From Hymenopus coronatus (taxonomy: Eukaryota; Arthropoda; Insecta; Mantodea; Hymenopodidae), in assembly GCA_030762935.1 (NCBI GenBank), contig CM060898.1:99827281-99891280 (forward strand): 64,000 bases of DNA. Reading direction: 5' to 3'. Made by a program: the position numbers and the translations under genes. How positions within the stretch are numbered: position 1 is the first letter of the stretch; each line of letters opens with the position of its first letter. The notes beneath the pieces are model-generated. The model searched no databases, was not told where the DNA came from, and saw nothing but the letters and a program-made list of their open reading frames with translations. Shown here in pieces: positions 46,838-58,519 of this stretch.

Positions 46838-47692
46838 TTTTTACTTTCTCTACACTTACTAAGTACATAATGCATAGAAAGGTGTTGTAATGCACCCAAA
46901 AATTCGATACCGAGATATCACCGGAAATATATGTTTTGGGACCCCTGAATGAAAAAAAACCTGGAAAAAGGTCTATGTGAGCCTGTGTTTGCGTGCACGT
47001 GTGTCTTTGTGTGTGCGTGTCTGTGAACAGCATAGCTCCAAAAACGGAAAGACCGTTAAAAAGCCAAGGTTGATATTTAAGTATGATATCTTGCAGGGAT
47101 GCGACACGAAGATTTTCAAGAAAATCCTCCCACCCCAGCTCCCTTTACATGGAACTTTTTTCGAAAATTTTGATTTTCCCAAAAATGGCTCTAACGAATT
47201 TAATTAAAATATCGTATATTAAAGATATTAACCTGACAAATAATATGTATATCTTGAATTTTCTGGAAATAACCTGTGAAGACTACTTTATTCTGGATGA
47301 TTTTACGGAATTTTGCATAACTGCTAAACCATAACAGATAGACAAAAACTTACCACACAACAATGTAGAGCACCTTAAAACACACAATTAATGTTATGTC
47401 AATTTTTATTGTGGAGTTGATCGATATAGATATACCTTGTTTTTTGTTTCAGCTTTAAAAAGCTTATACATTTCTCATACAGGAATTTGTCAACTCGTGT
47501 CCTACAAAGGAACTTCAGTCACATAGCAACCAACTTTTGATTATCACTTTAACCTATGGCACAAGGAAGCAAGTAATAAGACTATGTCTGCTAATTTTTT
47601 CTCAGTTAACATGAAGTAAATAGAAGCATAAGCTTTTTAACAATAATTTGTTGCAGAGATGTAGAAAAGTCATGTGAATGGAACACATCAGA
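46838..47692 (-). mobile_element. HN1 copy, complete
   Basis: An 855-bp reverse copy with a hairpin end (CTACACTTACTAAGTACATA), GT-rich tract 46980-47030 and the 5' end GTCATGTGAATGGAACACAT. Confidence 0.9.
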
Positions 47693-47702
47693 TTTTTTTA
47701 GA

Positions 47703-47814
47703 TCGAGGTTGACCCAAAACTTGTATTTCTAGTAAAATCTCGGTATCTTATTTTTGGGTACATTACAATACCTTCTCTATACACTGTGCTTAGTACGTGT
47801 AGGGTAAGTAAAAA
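47703..47814 (+). mobile_element. HN1 3' fragment
   Basis: Forward terminal 110 bp (TAAAATCTCGGTATCTTA, hairpin, GGTAAGTAAAAA). Confidence 0.75.
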
Positions 47815-47989
47815 CGTTTATTTCCTGAAGAAAGACCTGTAATCAAAGGAATAGTGTACACGATTTCTTGCAATACTCAAGCATGGCTCCACAATTCTTC
47901 TGCGCCTTACTGTGTGTTCGCAAATTGACACGGTGACATCGACTAACAAACGACCTTGCTACAGAATGAACTGCGGAGAAAACGGCGAT

Positions 47990-48262
47990 TGACTGCCTCC
48001 GTGGTCCTGTGTTCAGCGAGCTGACTTCTCACCCGGAGGTCCCGGGTTCGATTGCCGGCTTAGGCGGGACATTTTACTTTAGTCAGAATTGTTCCCTATC
48101 CCCCACAGAATCTGAAAGTATGTATGTGAGAGTGAATAGGCGTGTGTGCTTGGGGAAAATAAAAAAATATTTAAACCAAACGTAAAAGAACCTACAGACA
48201 ACGAGTTGTTTCAAGTGCAAAGCCCCCGATATGTCCTTAGATGTTAAAGATGTTATATACAT
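47990..48262 (+). mobile_element. SINE-B copy
   Basis: Head TGCCTCCGTGGTCCTGTG with B box GGTTCGATTGCCGGC, body TTGTTCCCTATCCCCCAC and GAATCTGAAAGTATG, and a 3' part GAACCTACAGACAACGAG...CAAAGCCCCCGATATG. The last part recurs alone at 60465. Confidence 0.8.
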
Positions 48263-48271
48263 AAAAAAAAA

Positions 48272-49043
48272 TCTGATGTGTTCCATTCACATGACTTTCT
48301 CTACATCTCTGCAAAAAATATGATTATAAAGCTTATGCTTCTATTTAATTCATGCTATAGAGGGAAAAAATCAACAGAAATAGAGTTGTTACTTATTAGT
48401 TGCTATGTGACTTGTTTGTATGGACAGGAGTTGACAAATTTCTGTATGAGAAAAGCATAAGCTTTTCAAAACTGAAACCAACAAGGAATACCTCAAAAAC
48501 GATCAAGTCTACGAAAAAAATGTATACGCATAAATTGTGTGTTCTAACGTACTCTACATTTTTTGTGTGGTCAGTTTTTGTCCACCTCTTACGGATTAGC
48601 AGATATCCAAAATTCCGTAAAATTCAGCCAGAATAAAGTAGTCTTCAGAGGCTATTTCCAGAAAATTTAAGAATTACATTTTATTATTTTGGAACATCTT
48701 TAAGATACGATATTTTAATCAAAACTGTTGGAGCAATTTTTGGGGAAATAAAAATTTTCGAAAAAGTTTCATGTAAAAGGTAATTAGGGTGGGGGGATTT
48801 TCTTGAAAAATATGTGTAGCATCCCTGGAAGATACTAAACCTAAATACCAAGTTTGACTTTTAACAGACTTTTCGTTTTTGAGCTATGCTGCCCACACAC
48901 ACACACCCATATTTTTCTAAAAATGCTTTTTATGGATTCAGGGAGTTTCAAAACATTTCCGATAAAATCTGGGTACTGAATTTTTGGGTGCATCGCAATA
49001 CCTTCTCTATACACTATGTACATGGTATGCATAGAGAAAATAA
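48272..49043 (+). mobile_element. HN1 copy, near complete
   Basis: Start TCTGATGTGTTCCATTCACA. A deletion near 48395 removes GCTTCCTTGTAAGTAG. It ends ATAGAGAAAATAACG. Confidence 0.85.
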
Positions 49044-49346
49044 CGACCGGAGACTGAGTATACTCTTGCAAGCTACACAAACAGCGGCTAATAATGAGGA
49101 GCATTTCAAAAAAACTTTATCTCTTTTAAGTGAAATGGGTTAAATTCAGAGGTGTGTATTGCTCGTAGTTAAGCTAGCATAACACGTAGCTTCGCAAGAA
49201 GGTGTGCAATGTTTGTCAATGTAGCAACTATATTTATGTTACGTTTTCAAAACCCGAAATAGATCTGCTTTTCTGAAATGTTAGCAAAAATTAAAGCATG
49301 TAAATTGGCAAGTACACGATGACGTGCTAACTGCTCCTTCACTTAC
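49044..49346. other. Unassigned spacer
   Basis: Nothing recognised. Confidence 0.5.
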
Positions 49347-49434
49347 TACTTTCTCTACTTAGTACATAGTTAGAAAAGGATTCGATACCAATATTTTACC
49401 ATAAATACAAGTTTTAAGCTCCCCTGAAACAAAA
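49347..49434 (-). mobile_element. HN1 3' fragment
   Basis: Reverse terminal piece (ACTTTCTCTACTTAGTACAT, then TTCGATACCAATATTTTACC). Confidence 0.65.
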
Positions 49435-49437
49435 AAG

Positions 49438-50253
49438 TAATTTGTTCCATTCAAATCATTTTCTCCAGCTGTTCCACAAACAAACTATTGTATAAATTGT
49501 CTCATTATACTACATACTAGGCTAAAGCGCTAATCAAATCTTATAAAAACCCGTCCCTATATGAAACAAGTGAAATTCTGTTCGCTATGTATGGTCTGCA
49601 GTAAAACAAAAGAGGTGAAAGCAAACGTGACTTGAGGTTTCAGAAGAGGACTTTAAAATTGAGACCAATACAAAAAATATCTCAGAAATGGGCAGCTCTA
49701 CAAGAAAGGCGTAGGTATATGACATAAATAGTGCGTTTTAACAAGATCTACATTTTCTGTGAAATAAGTTTTTGTCTATCTCTTACAGTTTACCAATTAT
49801 GTACAATTCAACTAGAGTAAAGAGGAGTTATTCCCAGGGAATTCAAAATATATATTATATTTGTGATGTAAATATATTTAATATATGGTAATTCAATGAC
49901 AGCAGCTTTTGAGAAAGAAAAATTTAGAACCATTTTTAAGCAAAACAAAATTTCCAACATTTTTTCATGTAAAGGTTATTTTGGGGTAGGGCATTTTCTT
50001 GAAAAGCTTCTTATCGCATTCTTGGAAGATACTAAACATAAATGCCAAGTTCCCTATTTGTTCGGTCTTTTCGTTTTTTGAGCTTAACAGAGAGAGACAC
50101 ACACACAAACCTTTTTCTAAAAATGTTTTCTTTGGACCTCAAAACTTATATGTCCAGTGAAATTTCAGCATTGAACTTTGGGTGGAATACAATACCTTCT
50201 CTAGCTACTATATAAATATTTTATATATATATATATGTGCTGGAGAAAGTAAT
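49438..50253 (+). mobile_element. HN1 copy, diverged
   Basis: Starts TTTGTTCCATTCAAATCATT. A (TA)n expansion sits in the terminal hairpin at 50222-50236 and it ends GGAGAAAGTAATAA. Confidence 0.75.
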
Positions 50254-50269
50254 AATAACATTATAAAAA

Positions 50270-51122
50270 TCTTATGTGTTCCATTCATATGACTTTCTCT
50301 AAATCTCTGCCACAAATTATTGTTAAAAAGCTTACTTGGGTTCTATTTATTTCGGGTTAATCGAGAAAAAAATAGCAGAAATAGTCTTATTACCTGCTTC
50401 CTTGTAAGTAGAAGCGAAATAAGGGAGTACCAAGGTTAAAGTGGTAGTGAAAAGCTGGTTTCTATGTGACTGAAGTTCCTTTGTTTGTAGAGTTGACAAA
50501 TTCCTGTATGAGAAAAGTATACGTTTTTCAAATCTGAAACCAAAAACAAGGAATTTCTAAAAAACGATCACTCCACGAAGAAAATGTATATAAAATAATG
50601 TGTGTGTTTTAACGTGTTCTACATTTTTATATGTTAAGTTTTTGTCCATCTCTTACGGTTTAGCAGCTATGCAAAATTCCGTAAAATTCATCCACAATGA
50701 AATAGTCTTCAGAGGCTATTCCCAGAAGATTCAAGATATACGTATTATTTGTCAGGTAAATATCCTTAATGTACAATATTTTAATCAAAATCGTTAGAGC
50801 CATTTTTGAGAAAATCAAAATTTTCGAAAAAAGTTTCATGTAAATGGTAGTTGGATGTGGGAGTATTTTCTTCAAAATCTTCGTGTCGCATCCTTGGAAG
50901 ATACCAAACTTGAATACCAATGTTTGGTATTCAATGGTCCTTTCCTTTTTGAGCTATACTGCCCACAGACACACATACGGATGTTTTTCTAAAAATGCTT
51001 TTTTTGGATTTAGCAAGTCTCAAAACATGTATTTGCGGTGAAATCTCGGTATCAAAATTTTGGGTGCATTGCAATACGTTCTCTATCCACTATGTACATA
51101 GTACGCGTAGAGAAAGTAAAAA
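50270..51122 (+). mobile_element. HN1 copy, complete
   Basis: An 853-bp copy immediately after another forward copy. Start TCTTATGTGTTCCATTCATA, end GCGTAGAGAAAGTAAAAA. Confidence 0.9.
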
Positions 51123-51482
51123 GTGCAGAACTTGCTAAAACACAATATTTGTATCACATACAGTTTTTGTTGTAGAATTGACAATTTCTGAGATTATTAT
51201 TGTTATTGTCTTCATTTTTAAAATACTTAAACTTTTCTCATACGGGAATTTGCCAATTACTGGCCATGCAAAGAAATAAATTTAAATCGCATAGCAACCA
51301 GATTTTAGAGGATTTGACTATCCTTGTAGCCTAGTGTATTCCCTTCCACTTACAATGAACCAAGTAGTAATATCGTTTCTGCTACTTTTTATCTCGTTTA
51401 GTATGAAGTATATAGAAGAATAAGCTGTTTGGAAGTTTGCTAAAGAGATTTAGAGAAAGGCATGTGAATCGAACACGTCACA
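51123..51482 (-). mobile_element. HN1 5' half
   Basis: Reverse fragment from CAGAACTTGCTAAAACACAA to GCATGTGAATCGAACACGTC, placed tail to tail with the preceding forward copy. Confidence 0.75.
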
Positions 51483-52230
51483 TTTGTTTACACGCAACAC
51501 ATGGTAAAGCAAACAATTTCAAATTAAACAACAGGAAGGAAGGTGCAGTAACTCATTCCACTTCCTTCTTTTCATCAACATCTACTGCTAAGGATGACGT
51601 ATACAACCTTAATTATAATAATCATTATTCATTTTAGAGAAGCTTTGCTTGCAAATAATTTGATGAATTAAATTTATGAAAATAATCGTAATTTAGATAT
51701 TGTGCCCCTAAATAATGATTTATTTAGAATATTTTACATTTGTACAATTTTGTAGAGTGTCATTCTATTTGAAGATCGTGTGAAGACTCTGAAATTGATG
51801 GTTTCGTTTCGAAGCTGACATTCCGTTTGCTTAAAAATAGCACATTCGTTATCGAGTGCTCTATGTATATGATAGTATTGTGACTCGACAACATTTCCCC
51901 ACCTTAACTGGGGTGGAGAGAAACAAATTCCGATGTCAGTATTTCGCAAGAGTAGCCTTTGGAACATGTCTGCGGTAAAGTATACTAATATCATAAAGAG
52001 AGATATTTTTTTACCATTGAAAAGCCATAATTCCTCCCGACAGACCTGGGCTACAAAACACCTAATTGAATTTAAAAAAAAAATAATATAAAAACCAAAA
52101 AGGATTTCAAAGTCGTCGATTAAAATAAGATGGAGTGGAAAATTGTTGTACTTCACAAAGAAGTACAAGAACGAACTCCGTGTATATAAACAAGGATGAA
52201 TTCATTTTATTGTTACAATTTATGGATATA
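51483..52230. other. Unassigned island next to mariner
   Basis: A minus-strand frame of 144 codons (51734-52168) is open but I recognise no motif. AT content is high, so chance is possible. The mariner ends at 52231. Confidence 0.4.
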
Positions 52231-53543
52231 CGAGGTACGTCCAGAAAGTAAGTTCCGTTTGGTAATACAATTAAATTGTGTACAGATACACAATAATTAT
52301 TTATTGCACAAAATTCTACAACTCTTAAACTACTTGTCCACATAAATGTTGAAATTTTGCAGGCATTTGTCATAGCGTGGCACACGTTTTTGTATACCTT
52401 CTTCATAGAAGTTTGCCGCCTGTGTCTTCAAAAAATTGGAAACATTTTCTTTCAGCTCTTCGTCATTGTTGAAGTGTTGACCGCCAAGGAAAGACTTGAG
52501 ATGTAAGAACAGAGGAAAGTCGCTAGGAGCGAGGTCAGGGCTGTACGGAGGATGGTCAAACACGTACCAGCCAAATCCCTGTAGGAGGTTTTCCGTCACA
52601 TTTGCAGTGTAGGTCGTGCGTTGTCGTGAAGAAAAACAACACCTTTGACAGCCATTCTCGGCGCTTATTCTGTATTGCGCGGCGCAATTTCCTAAGTGTC
52701 TCGCAATAAACATCTGCTTTGATTGTTTGACCACGCGGTAAGAAATCAATGAGTAAGATGCCTTTCCAGTCCCAGAACACTGTGCACATCATTTTTCGAG
52801 GTGTCAAGATATGTTTCGGCTTAACCTTTGCTGGGGATGAAGTGTGCCTCCATTCCATTGATTGCTGCTTACTTTCAGGGGTGTCGTAAGAAACCCAAGT
52901 GAACTCCTGTGACTATCTGTGTCAGAAATTCTTCGCCGTCTTCATTATAACAGGTTAAAAACTGAAGTGCACTACCCATCCGATTCAGTAAGAATCTTTG
53001 GTACCCATCGTGTGCAAAGTTTACGACATTTCAGTTTTTCGGTAACAATTTCATGAATTAGTGATCGTGAGCTTTGGGGAAATTCCATGGCGAGAGCACT
53101 AATTGTAAACTTGCGGTTTTCCTGGATCTTGTCATCAATTGCATGAACCAGTTCTCTGTAACCAAAGATGGACGCCCACTTCGTTCTTCATCGTGCACTT
53201 CACTACGTCCTTCATTGAACTGTCGGACCCATCTTCTCACCATTGAATCACTCATCGCATTTTGTCCGTAAACTTCGCAAATTTGCCGATAAATTTCAAT
53301 TAGTTTCACTTTCCTAGCATTCAGAAAACGAATCACAGATCTGATTTCACAAGCGGCGGGATTTTCAATCAACACCGACATTGTAAACAAGCACAACAAA
53401 GCGTATGTGGCTGACAGCGATCTCAAAATGGCGCACGTTTCTTCTCCTTGATACAGAGCGTCTACCGCGCATGTGCGGAACTGCGATCGCAGCGCTGCTA
53501 CGGAGATAAATTGAAACGGAACTTACTTTCTGGACGTACCTCG
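52231..53543 (-). mobile_element. Mariner element, complete ends, dead transposase
   Basis: A 1313-bp element bounded by near-perfect inverted repeats of about 30 bp (CGAGGTACGTCCAGAAAGTA at the left, its complement at the right) and flanked by TA on both sides, the target duplication of mariner/Tc1 elements. The coding strand is minus. Ends in such good condition suggest a fairly recent insertion relative to its decay, or mobilisation in trans. Confidence 0.95.
52330..53381 (-). pseudogene. Mariner transposase pseudogene
   Basis: The reading starts at ATG 53381 and the last codons end in a TAG at 52330. The span is about 350 codons, close to the family's usual 345, but not a multiple of three. 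The N-terminal helix-turn-helix part (53381-53140; VRRWVRQFNEG, then RSGRPS) is in one frame, WDWKGILLIDFLP (about 52783-52745) in a second, and YSPDLAPSDF (about 52545-52516) in a third. HDNARP (52628-52611) can be read only between them. The TGDExW block near 52890-52910 lacks its aspartate. The distance between the second and third catalytic Asp codons is 104 bases where the D34D spacing requires 105. It cannot encode active transposase. Confidence 0.9.
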
Positions 53544-53545
53544 TA

Positions 53546-54271
53546 TTTTTGTACAGTCATTAGCAGCAGTTAAAGAAGTACTACAGAAGCATACAACTCT
53601 TTTGTTCAAAATCTAATTTAATTATTTATATATTGACAAATACATATCAATTTTATTGGTTATAATCTTATTTTATCTCCTCCGACAGATATGAACTAGA
53701 GATAAGTGTCTCCCCCTCTCCCTCCCCGTCTCTCTCTCAGTTATATTCCTTTCTAGCTTTGCATGTATTCTCTGGAGTAATATTTTGGATCGTTTTCTTT
53801 TAAAAAAAATTATAGCGCAAAATGTGGAATGTCACGAATAAAGAATAATTATCTCTGACGAGTATTAAAATTCCCACCAGACATTTTATTACCCGTATTT
53901 TTTACTACATTGCAGAACATTTTGAGTGCCTAGCCATAATTTTGTGAGATCAAAAAGATTTTGAAAATGGAGGAAAATTACAGAACTTGTGTAAATTATG
54001 CATTATTTACTTAGAATGTATTTAAATGGCACAACGCTATAAAATGACATTTTATATATGGGTTATATCCACTAGTTACATCTGGGGTATACCCAAAAAC
54101 TTCGCAGTTTCGTAGTTTAGGGCAGTTTACCTTTAGCAACAAAAATCCATAGACTAGTTTTTACTAAGACGGCTGTAGAAACATTTCTGTAACCCCTTAA
54201 GCAGATAGAAGAGACAATCAATTCAGATTATAACGGTACGAAATGCATATTACTTTCTCTCTCTTTAATTG
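53546..54271. other. Unassigned AT-rich spacer
   Basis: No gene or family seen apart from a short CTCTCCCTC-rich run at 53710-53740. Confidence 0.5.
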
Positions 54272-54765
54272 CAATTTATAGTTCTTGTCTACCTCTTGCT
54301 GTTTAACAGTTATACAAAAGTCATCCAAAATGAAGAAGTCTTTAGAGGCTATTCCCAGAAAATATAAAGAAAATAAAAAGAAAGATTTAAATTTAGTTTG
54401 TCTTGAAAACATATTTAAAATGCGATTGAAATCGTAAGCTATTTTGTTTTAGAAAATCCAAATTTTCGAGAAAAAAAGTGTTGCATTCAAGTATTCGTCT
54501 CGCATCTTATCTTCGTGTCGCATCCCTGGAAGATTGTAAACTTAAATACCAAGTTTGGTATTTAACCGACTTTTCACTTTTGAGTTATGCTGGTTCCCAA
54601 CTTCTCCCCCCCCCACACACACACCACGTAGTAACCTTTTTCTAAAAATGCCTTTCTTGGACTCATGGGACCTCAAAACATATACTTCTGGTGAAATCTC
54701 GACATTGAATATTTGGGTGGACTACAATGCCTTCTCTACATTCTGTTGTGCCTTGTACAGAAGGC
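54272..54765 (+). mobile_element. HN1 3' half
   Basis: Forward copy from GTTCTTGTCTACCTCTTGCT to a degraded hairpin (CTTCTCTACATTCTGTTGTG). The CA tract is preceded by a C run at 54607-54616. Confidence 0.8.
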
Positions 54766-55219
54766 CCAAAAAGATATCAGCACCGTCTTGTTCCGTACAC
54801 CGCAATCCTTACCGTTTGTAGGGTACTTTATTACTTCATTTTTTAGTTTATTGGTTGATACTGTCACCTTGCAGTTGAGTGTTCTATATCGAACCAATAG
54901 AGCATACCTATGCTGCGTTTGTCAGCTCTCATTCGCTAATAGGAACAGCCACCTTCCTGAACTGGAAGGTTGAGATTAAGTAACGTGTCTCCTTTCAAAA
55001 TGGTGGAGACCGATTTTTGGCGATCTCTCGCATGGTTAATCGGGACTACAGAGAAAATGCACGTTTCGAAATGTACATGAATATAAGCAGGTTCTTGAGA
55101 TGTTTGGAGTTTGCAGAATTGTTTTATGTGCGTCTGGTAGAGCGTTTTGCTTTTGGTGTAATGCCTAAAGTTACGGTGGGGATGGGGTTTGATCTGATGG
55201 AGAATAGAACTGTTAAAGT
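54766..55219. other. Unassigned DNA
   Basis: It may include the decayed 3' part of the Tc1-like element that follows on the minus strand, but no block is convincing. Confidence 0.35.
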
Positions 55220-55234
55220 AGGCAGTAATCAGTA

Positions 55235-55400
55235 TTGTTCGAGAACCTCCAAATTTAAAATTCCTCACTTATGCGGCCACTTCTTTTCTTGGCAACTGCG
55301 TGTTTTGGGACATAGTGAGTATTGTCTGGTCGCCACAAATACATTCGCCCATCCTCATCAGAGCAAAAAATCTTTTCATCTAAGAAAATCACTAGCTGCC
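55235..55400 (-). pseudogene. Relic of a Tc1-like transposase
   Basis: On the minus strand one frame reads WQLVIFLDEKIFCSDEDG and then RMYLWRPDNTHYVPKH, followed by KRSGRIS. This matches the block around the first catalytic aspartate of Tc1-like transposases (W..VIFSDE....WR). The serine of FSDE is leucine here. Upstream the likely continuation (ALEHLI) is in another frame, and the D and E of the remaining triad were not found. The long plus-strand open frame across this region (55017-55595) is its antisense shadow. Confidence 0.55.
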
Positions 55401-56120
55401 AAAATCAAGTGTTCAAGAGCAACCCCCACGGGAACTTGTGACGTACCTGTGGTGCTGGTCTGCGCAGCGACGACTGTTCCTCTCTCCGGAGTCGCAGCTG
55501 GAGGTGATGATTCTGGGCGCTCTACGGCTATTTCAGAAATAGTCTTATATTTGCTTCTACTTACATGGCTATATTTACTCGGTGGCGAGCAGTAGACTTA
55601 TTTATTTTATTACGGTAGTAAGCGAACGGAGATCTCGGGAAGTGGCACGGGAACCTATTTCACAATAACCATTGGCACTTTCATTAAGTCAAAGGTTTTA
55701 TTTCCATTCACAAGCGCTCTCGTAAACAGTTCCTGGCGCGATTCAGCACCGTGATTTCTCTCTCAAGAGAGCATAAGCACGCACAAAAGAACTTTACTTT
55801 ACGCTGCGCTAATCACAATTGTTACTTTCACAATATATATATAGACACACTAACTTTTTGGCGCGGATTTCTTATGCTAAGCGACGCAGGTTCCGCGTGG
55901 CGTTACATCACAACAGTGGTGAAGATTCGGGCGAGCACTCTACATTTATACCAATTTCTACCCACGCGCAAAGCTCTTAACGTGCGATTTCATTGGCACG
56001 TTTTGGCGCCGAAAATGGCTTGGGGTGCGCTTTTGACGTAACGTAATTGTTTTCAATTGATCAATACGTCTTACACGATTTTTGACCTCCATTTTCTTGT
56101 GGTTCCCCTCTGTATACGCC
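55400..56120. promoter_or_regulatory. CpG-containing promoter-like island
   Basis: GC-richer than most of the window and free of the repeat families. It contains TTTTTGGCGCGG at 55855-55866 and the palindrome TTTTGGCGCCGAAAA at 56001-56015 (both like E2F sites), inverted CCAAT boxes (ATTGG) at about 55665 and 55992, and TTTTGACGTAACG (ATF/CRE-like) near 56031. No start codon-bearing gene is recognised on either side. Confidence 0.3.
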
Positions 56121-56865
56121 ACATCAACTTTCTCTTATCGAGCCGTGACTGATACAAAGCATTCTCTTCCCCTTGGAATACACAAAAGCGGCTGTTGTAA
56201 GTGGCTGTTGTAAACATCTGAAGTCGTCGCTTGAAAACCCTCTGGTTAAAGTTAGTAAACGCTTTCCAGGAAGTCTCTCTGAACTTACAACATACAGTAT
56301 AACAAATAAATACATAATATACTTAGAAATTAACTTATACAGTCTAATTAATTAAAATATATGCTATGCGCTCGTTCAGCTGGGCGATAGTCCGTCTCAA
56401 ACCTTACATGTTACAGCTGCCATATAAATAGAGGGGAAAAAAGCTTACGAACGAAAATATCGACGTATTTCGTGTGACTTTGACTCAAAGACCCTCTAAA
56501 TAAATAAGTAAAAAAAATTCTCTTTGAAAGCTGTTTCATGCATGATGGAACTCCACACTTGCGCTGCAAATTCTGTGTCCTGCACGAGGAGTTTAAGCCA
56601 AAATGTGGCTGACTCGTACCCAGGCGTTACTCCGTGCGAATTCTTTTTATTGCAATTCCTAAAAGAGCTTGCCCAAAGGGATAGAAAATACAGTACTCAA
56701 TAGAGGCTTCCTGAAGATTTTGTGAAAGGGTAATGACAAAATAAGGGCTCGTTTTTAAGCAAAACGAGTGGTGAGGCAAACCAGTCCTCATTCTAAGTAT
56801 TAAGCATTAAGGCAAACATTCCTAGCTCAGTAATTAATACTCCATAATTATTATGCTAATTAAAA
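56121..56865. other. Unassigned DNA
   Basis: No gene recognised. Confidence 0.45.
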
Positions 56866-57027
56866 AATACTGACTCACATTCTGAGTGACCTGTTCTCCA
56901 AACAAAACTATTCCTACAAAAGTTTATTCTGTTATCTACATAGTAGATACTAATCGAGATAAACATTACCAAAAACAATACACTACCTTCTCTATACACT
57001 ATATACATAGTCGTGTATAGAAAGTAA
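56866..57027 (+). mobile_element. HN1 deletion derivative
   Basis: A 5' block (CATTCTGAGTGACCTGTTCT, AATCGAGATAAACATTA) is fused directly to the 3' terminus (ACCTTCTCTATACACTATAT, AGAAAGTAAAAC), leaving a unit of about 160 bp. Confidence 0.7.
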
Positions 57028-57032
57028 AACAC

Positions 57033-57070
57033 GGTGGTGGTGGTGGTGGTGGTGGTGGTGGTGGTGGTGA
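57033..57070. repeat. (GGT)n microsatellite
   Basis: About 12 trinucleotide units directly after an HN1 end. Confidence 0.95.
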
Positions 57071-57129
57071 AGTGTGTAGCATTCCATCAATTACTCTACC
57101 CTCCTCATATACAACCGTGTTTTACTTGA

Positions 57130-57281
57130 TTTTAGCCTAGTGTATACCCTTATTTCCTTTCTGCTTACAAGAGAATAAGTAAGTGTATTTCTGCTAATGT
57201 TTATCATGAAGTAGAGAGAAGAATAAGATTTTTAACACAAATTTGTTCGAGATGTAAAGAAAGTCATGCGAATGGAACATT
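57130..57281 (-). mobile_element. HN1 5' fragment
   Basis: Reverse piece from TTTTAGCCTAGTGTATACCC to GTCATGCGAATGGAACAT. It is followed directly by another reverse copy. Confidence 0.75.
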
Positions 57282-57284
57282 GCT

Positions 57285-58157
57285 TATTTTTTTACTTTCT
57301 CTAGCCCCGTATATACAATATACATAATGGATAGAGAAGGTATTGTATTCCACCAAAATTTGATATGGAAATTTCAACGGAAATACACGTTTTAGGACCC
57401 CTGAATAAATAAAGAATTTTCAGAAAACGGTCCGTATGTACGTGTTTGTGTATCTGCCTGTGTGTCTGTGGACAGCATAACTCAAAAACGAAAATACTTG
57501 GTATTTAAGTTTGGTATCTTCCAAGGATGCGACACGAAGATTTTCAGGAAAATCCCCTCATCCCTAACTACGCTTTACATGGAAAACATTTCAAATTTTT
57601 CGTTTTTTTTAAAAAGGGTTCTAATGATTTCGATTAAAATGCCACATATTAAAGCCATTTCCATCATAATCAAAATGTATATCTTGATTTTTCTGGGAAT
57701 AGCTTCTGAAGACCTGTTTATTCTCAATGAAATTTGGTGAATTTTGCATAACTATTAAACCATAAGAGATAGACAAAAACTTACTTCACAAAAATGTGGA
57801 TCTCGTCATATATATATACTTTTTTTAGTGCAGTTTACTGTTTTAGAGATATTCTTTGTTATTAGTTTCAGTTGTAAAGTACTTATACGTTTCTCAGAAA
57901 GGAAGTGTCCGTTTTCCTTTTGTTCTACTCCTGGCTAAGCAAAGAAGCGATTTGGAATGACAATCACATAACGGCAGCTTTTAAAACATTTGACTATCAC
58001 TTTAGTATAGCGCGTTCCTTAGTTCCCTTTTACTTATAAGGAACTAAGTAATAAGAATATTCTACCAATGTTTATCTCGACTAGCAGGTGTATAAAGATC
58101 TTTTGTGAGAAGTTGGTAGAGCAGCTAGAGAAACTCCTGTGAGTGTAGCACATCAGA
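57285..58157 (-). mobile_element. HN1 copy, complete
   Basis: The reverse copy begins TTTTACTTTCTCTAGCCCCG and ends TGTGAGTGTAGCACATCAGA. The GT-rich tract is at 57431-57470. Confidence 0.85.
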
Positions 58158-58519
58158 TTTTCTTTTTATAACTTTGGAGTTGGTTATTAAGTCTGAAATT
58201 CTGTCAAGAATTATTCTATGTTGCTTTCTTTTAAGCGCGCCACCTTTCAGAAATCATTACTAGAGCACAAAGTTCATTGGTTTTCCACTTCCTTAAGGCT
58301 CGATACCCCTCTGAGGTGAACTTCACCCCACGTATGACGTCACGTCCATTCTTCAGTCTGGCTATACAGCAATGGGACATTATCAACATTTAAAGAAATC
58401 TGCCATTCGCTTTTACAGAGTACAGCATTGTATGAGATAGAGCCATGTCAGAAATAAACACACATAAATTGCTTGAATATGTAAACGAATTTAGATGCGA
58501 GTATTTCACTATAACGGTC
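58158..58519. other. Unassigned DNA, possible LINE trace
   Basis: A forward frame near 58335-58385 reads RPFFSLAIQQWDIIN, vaguely like the C-terminal FxPxxIxxWN motif of CR1/L2-type LINE proteins. It is too short to call. Confidence 0.25.

Noticed and set aside
51734..52168. 144-codon minus-strand open frame beside mariner
   Set aside because: No motif recognised. The AT-rich context makes a chance frame of this length plausible, so it is kept only as part of the unassigned interval.
55017..55595. 192-codon plus-strand open frame
   Set aside because: No recognisable domain, and it is antisense to a Tc1-like transposase relic whose minus-strand reading matches known motifs.
58335..58385. LINE C-terminal motif
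   Set aside because: Only about 15 residues match loosely, which is insufficient to call a retrotransposon.
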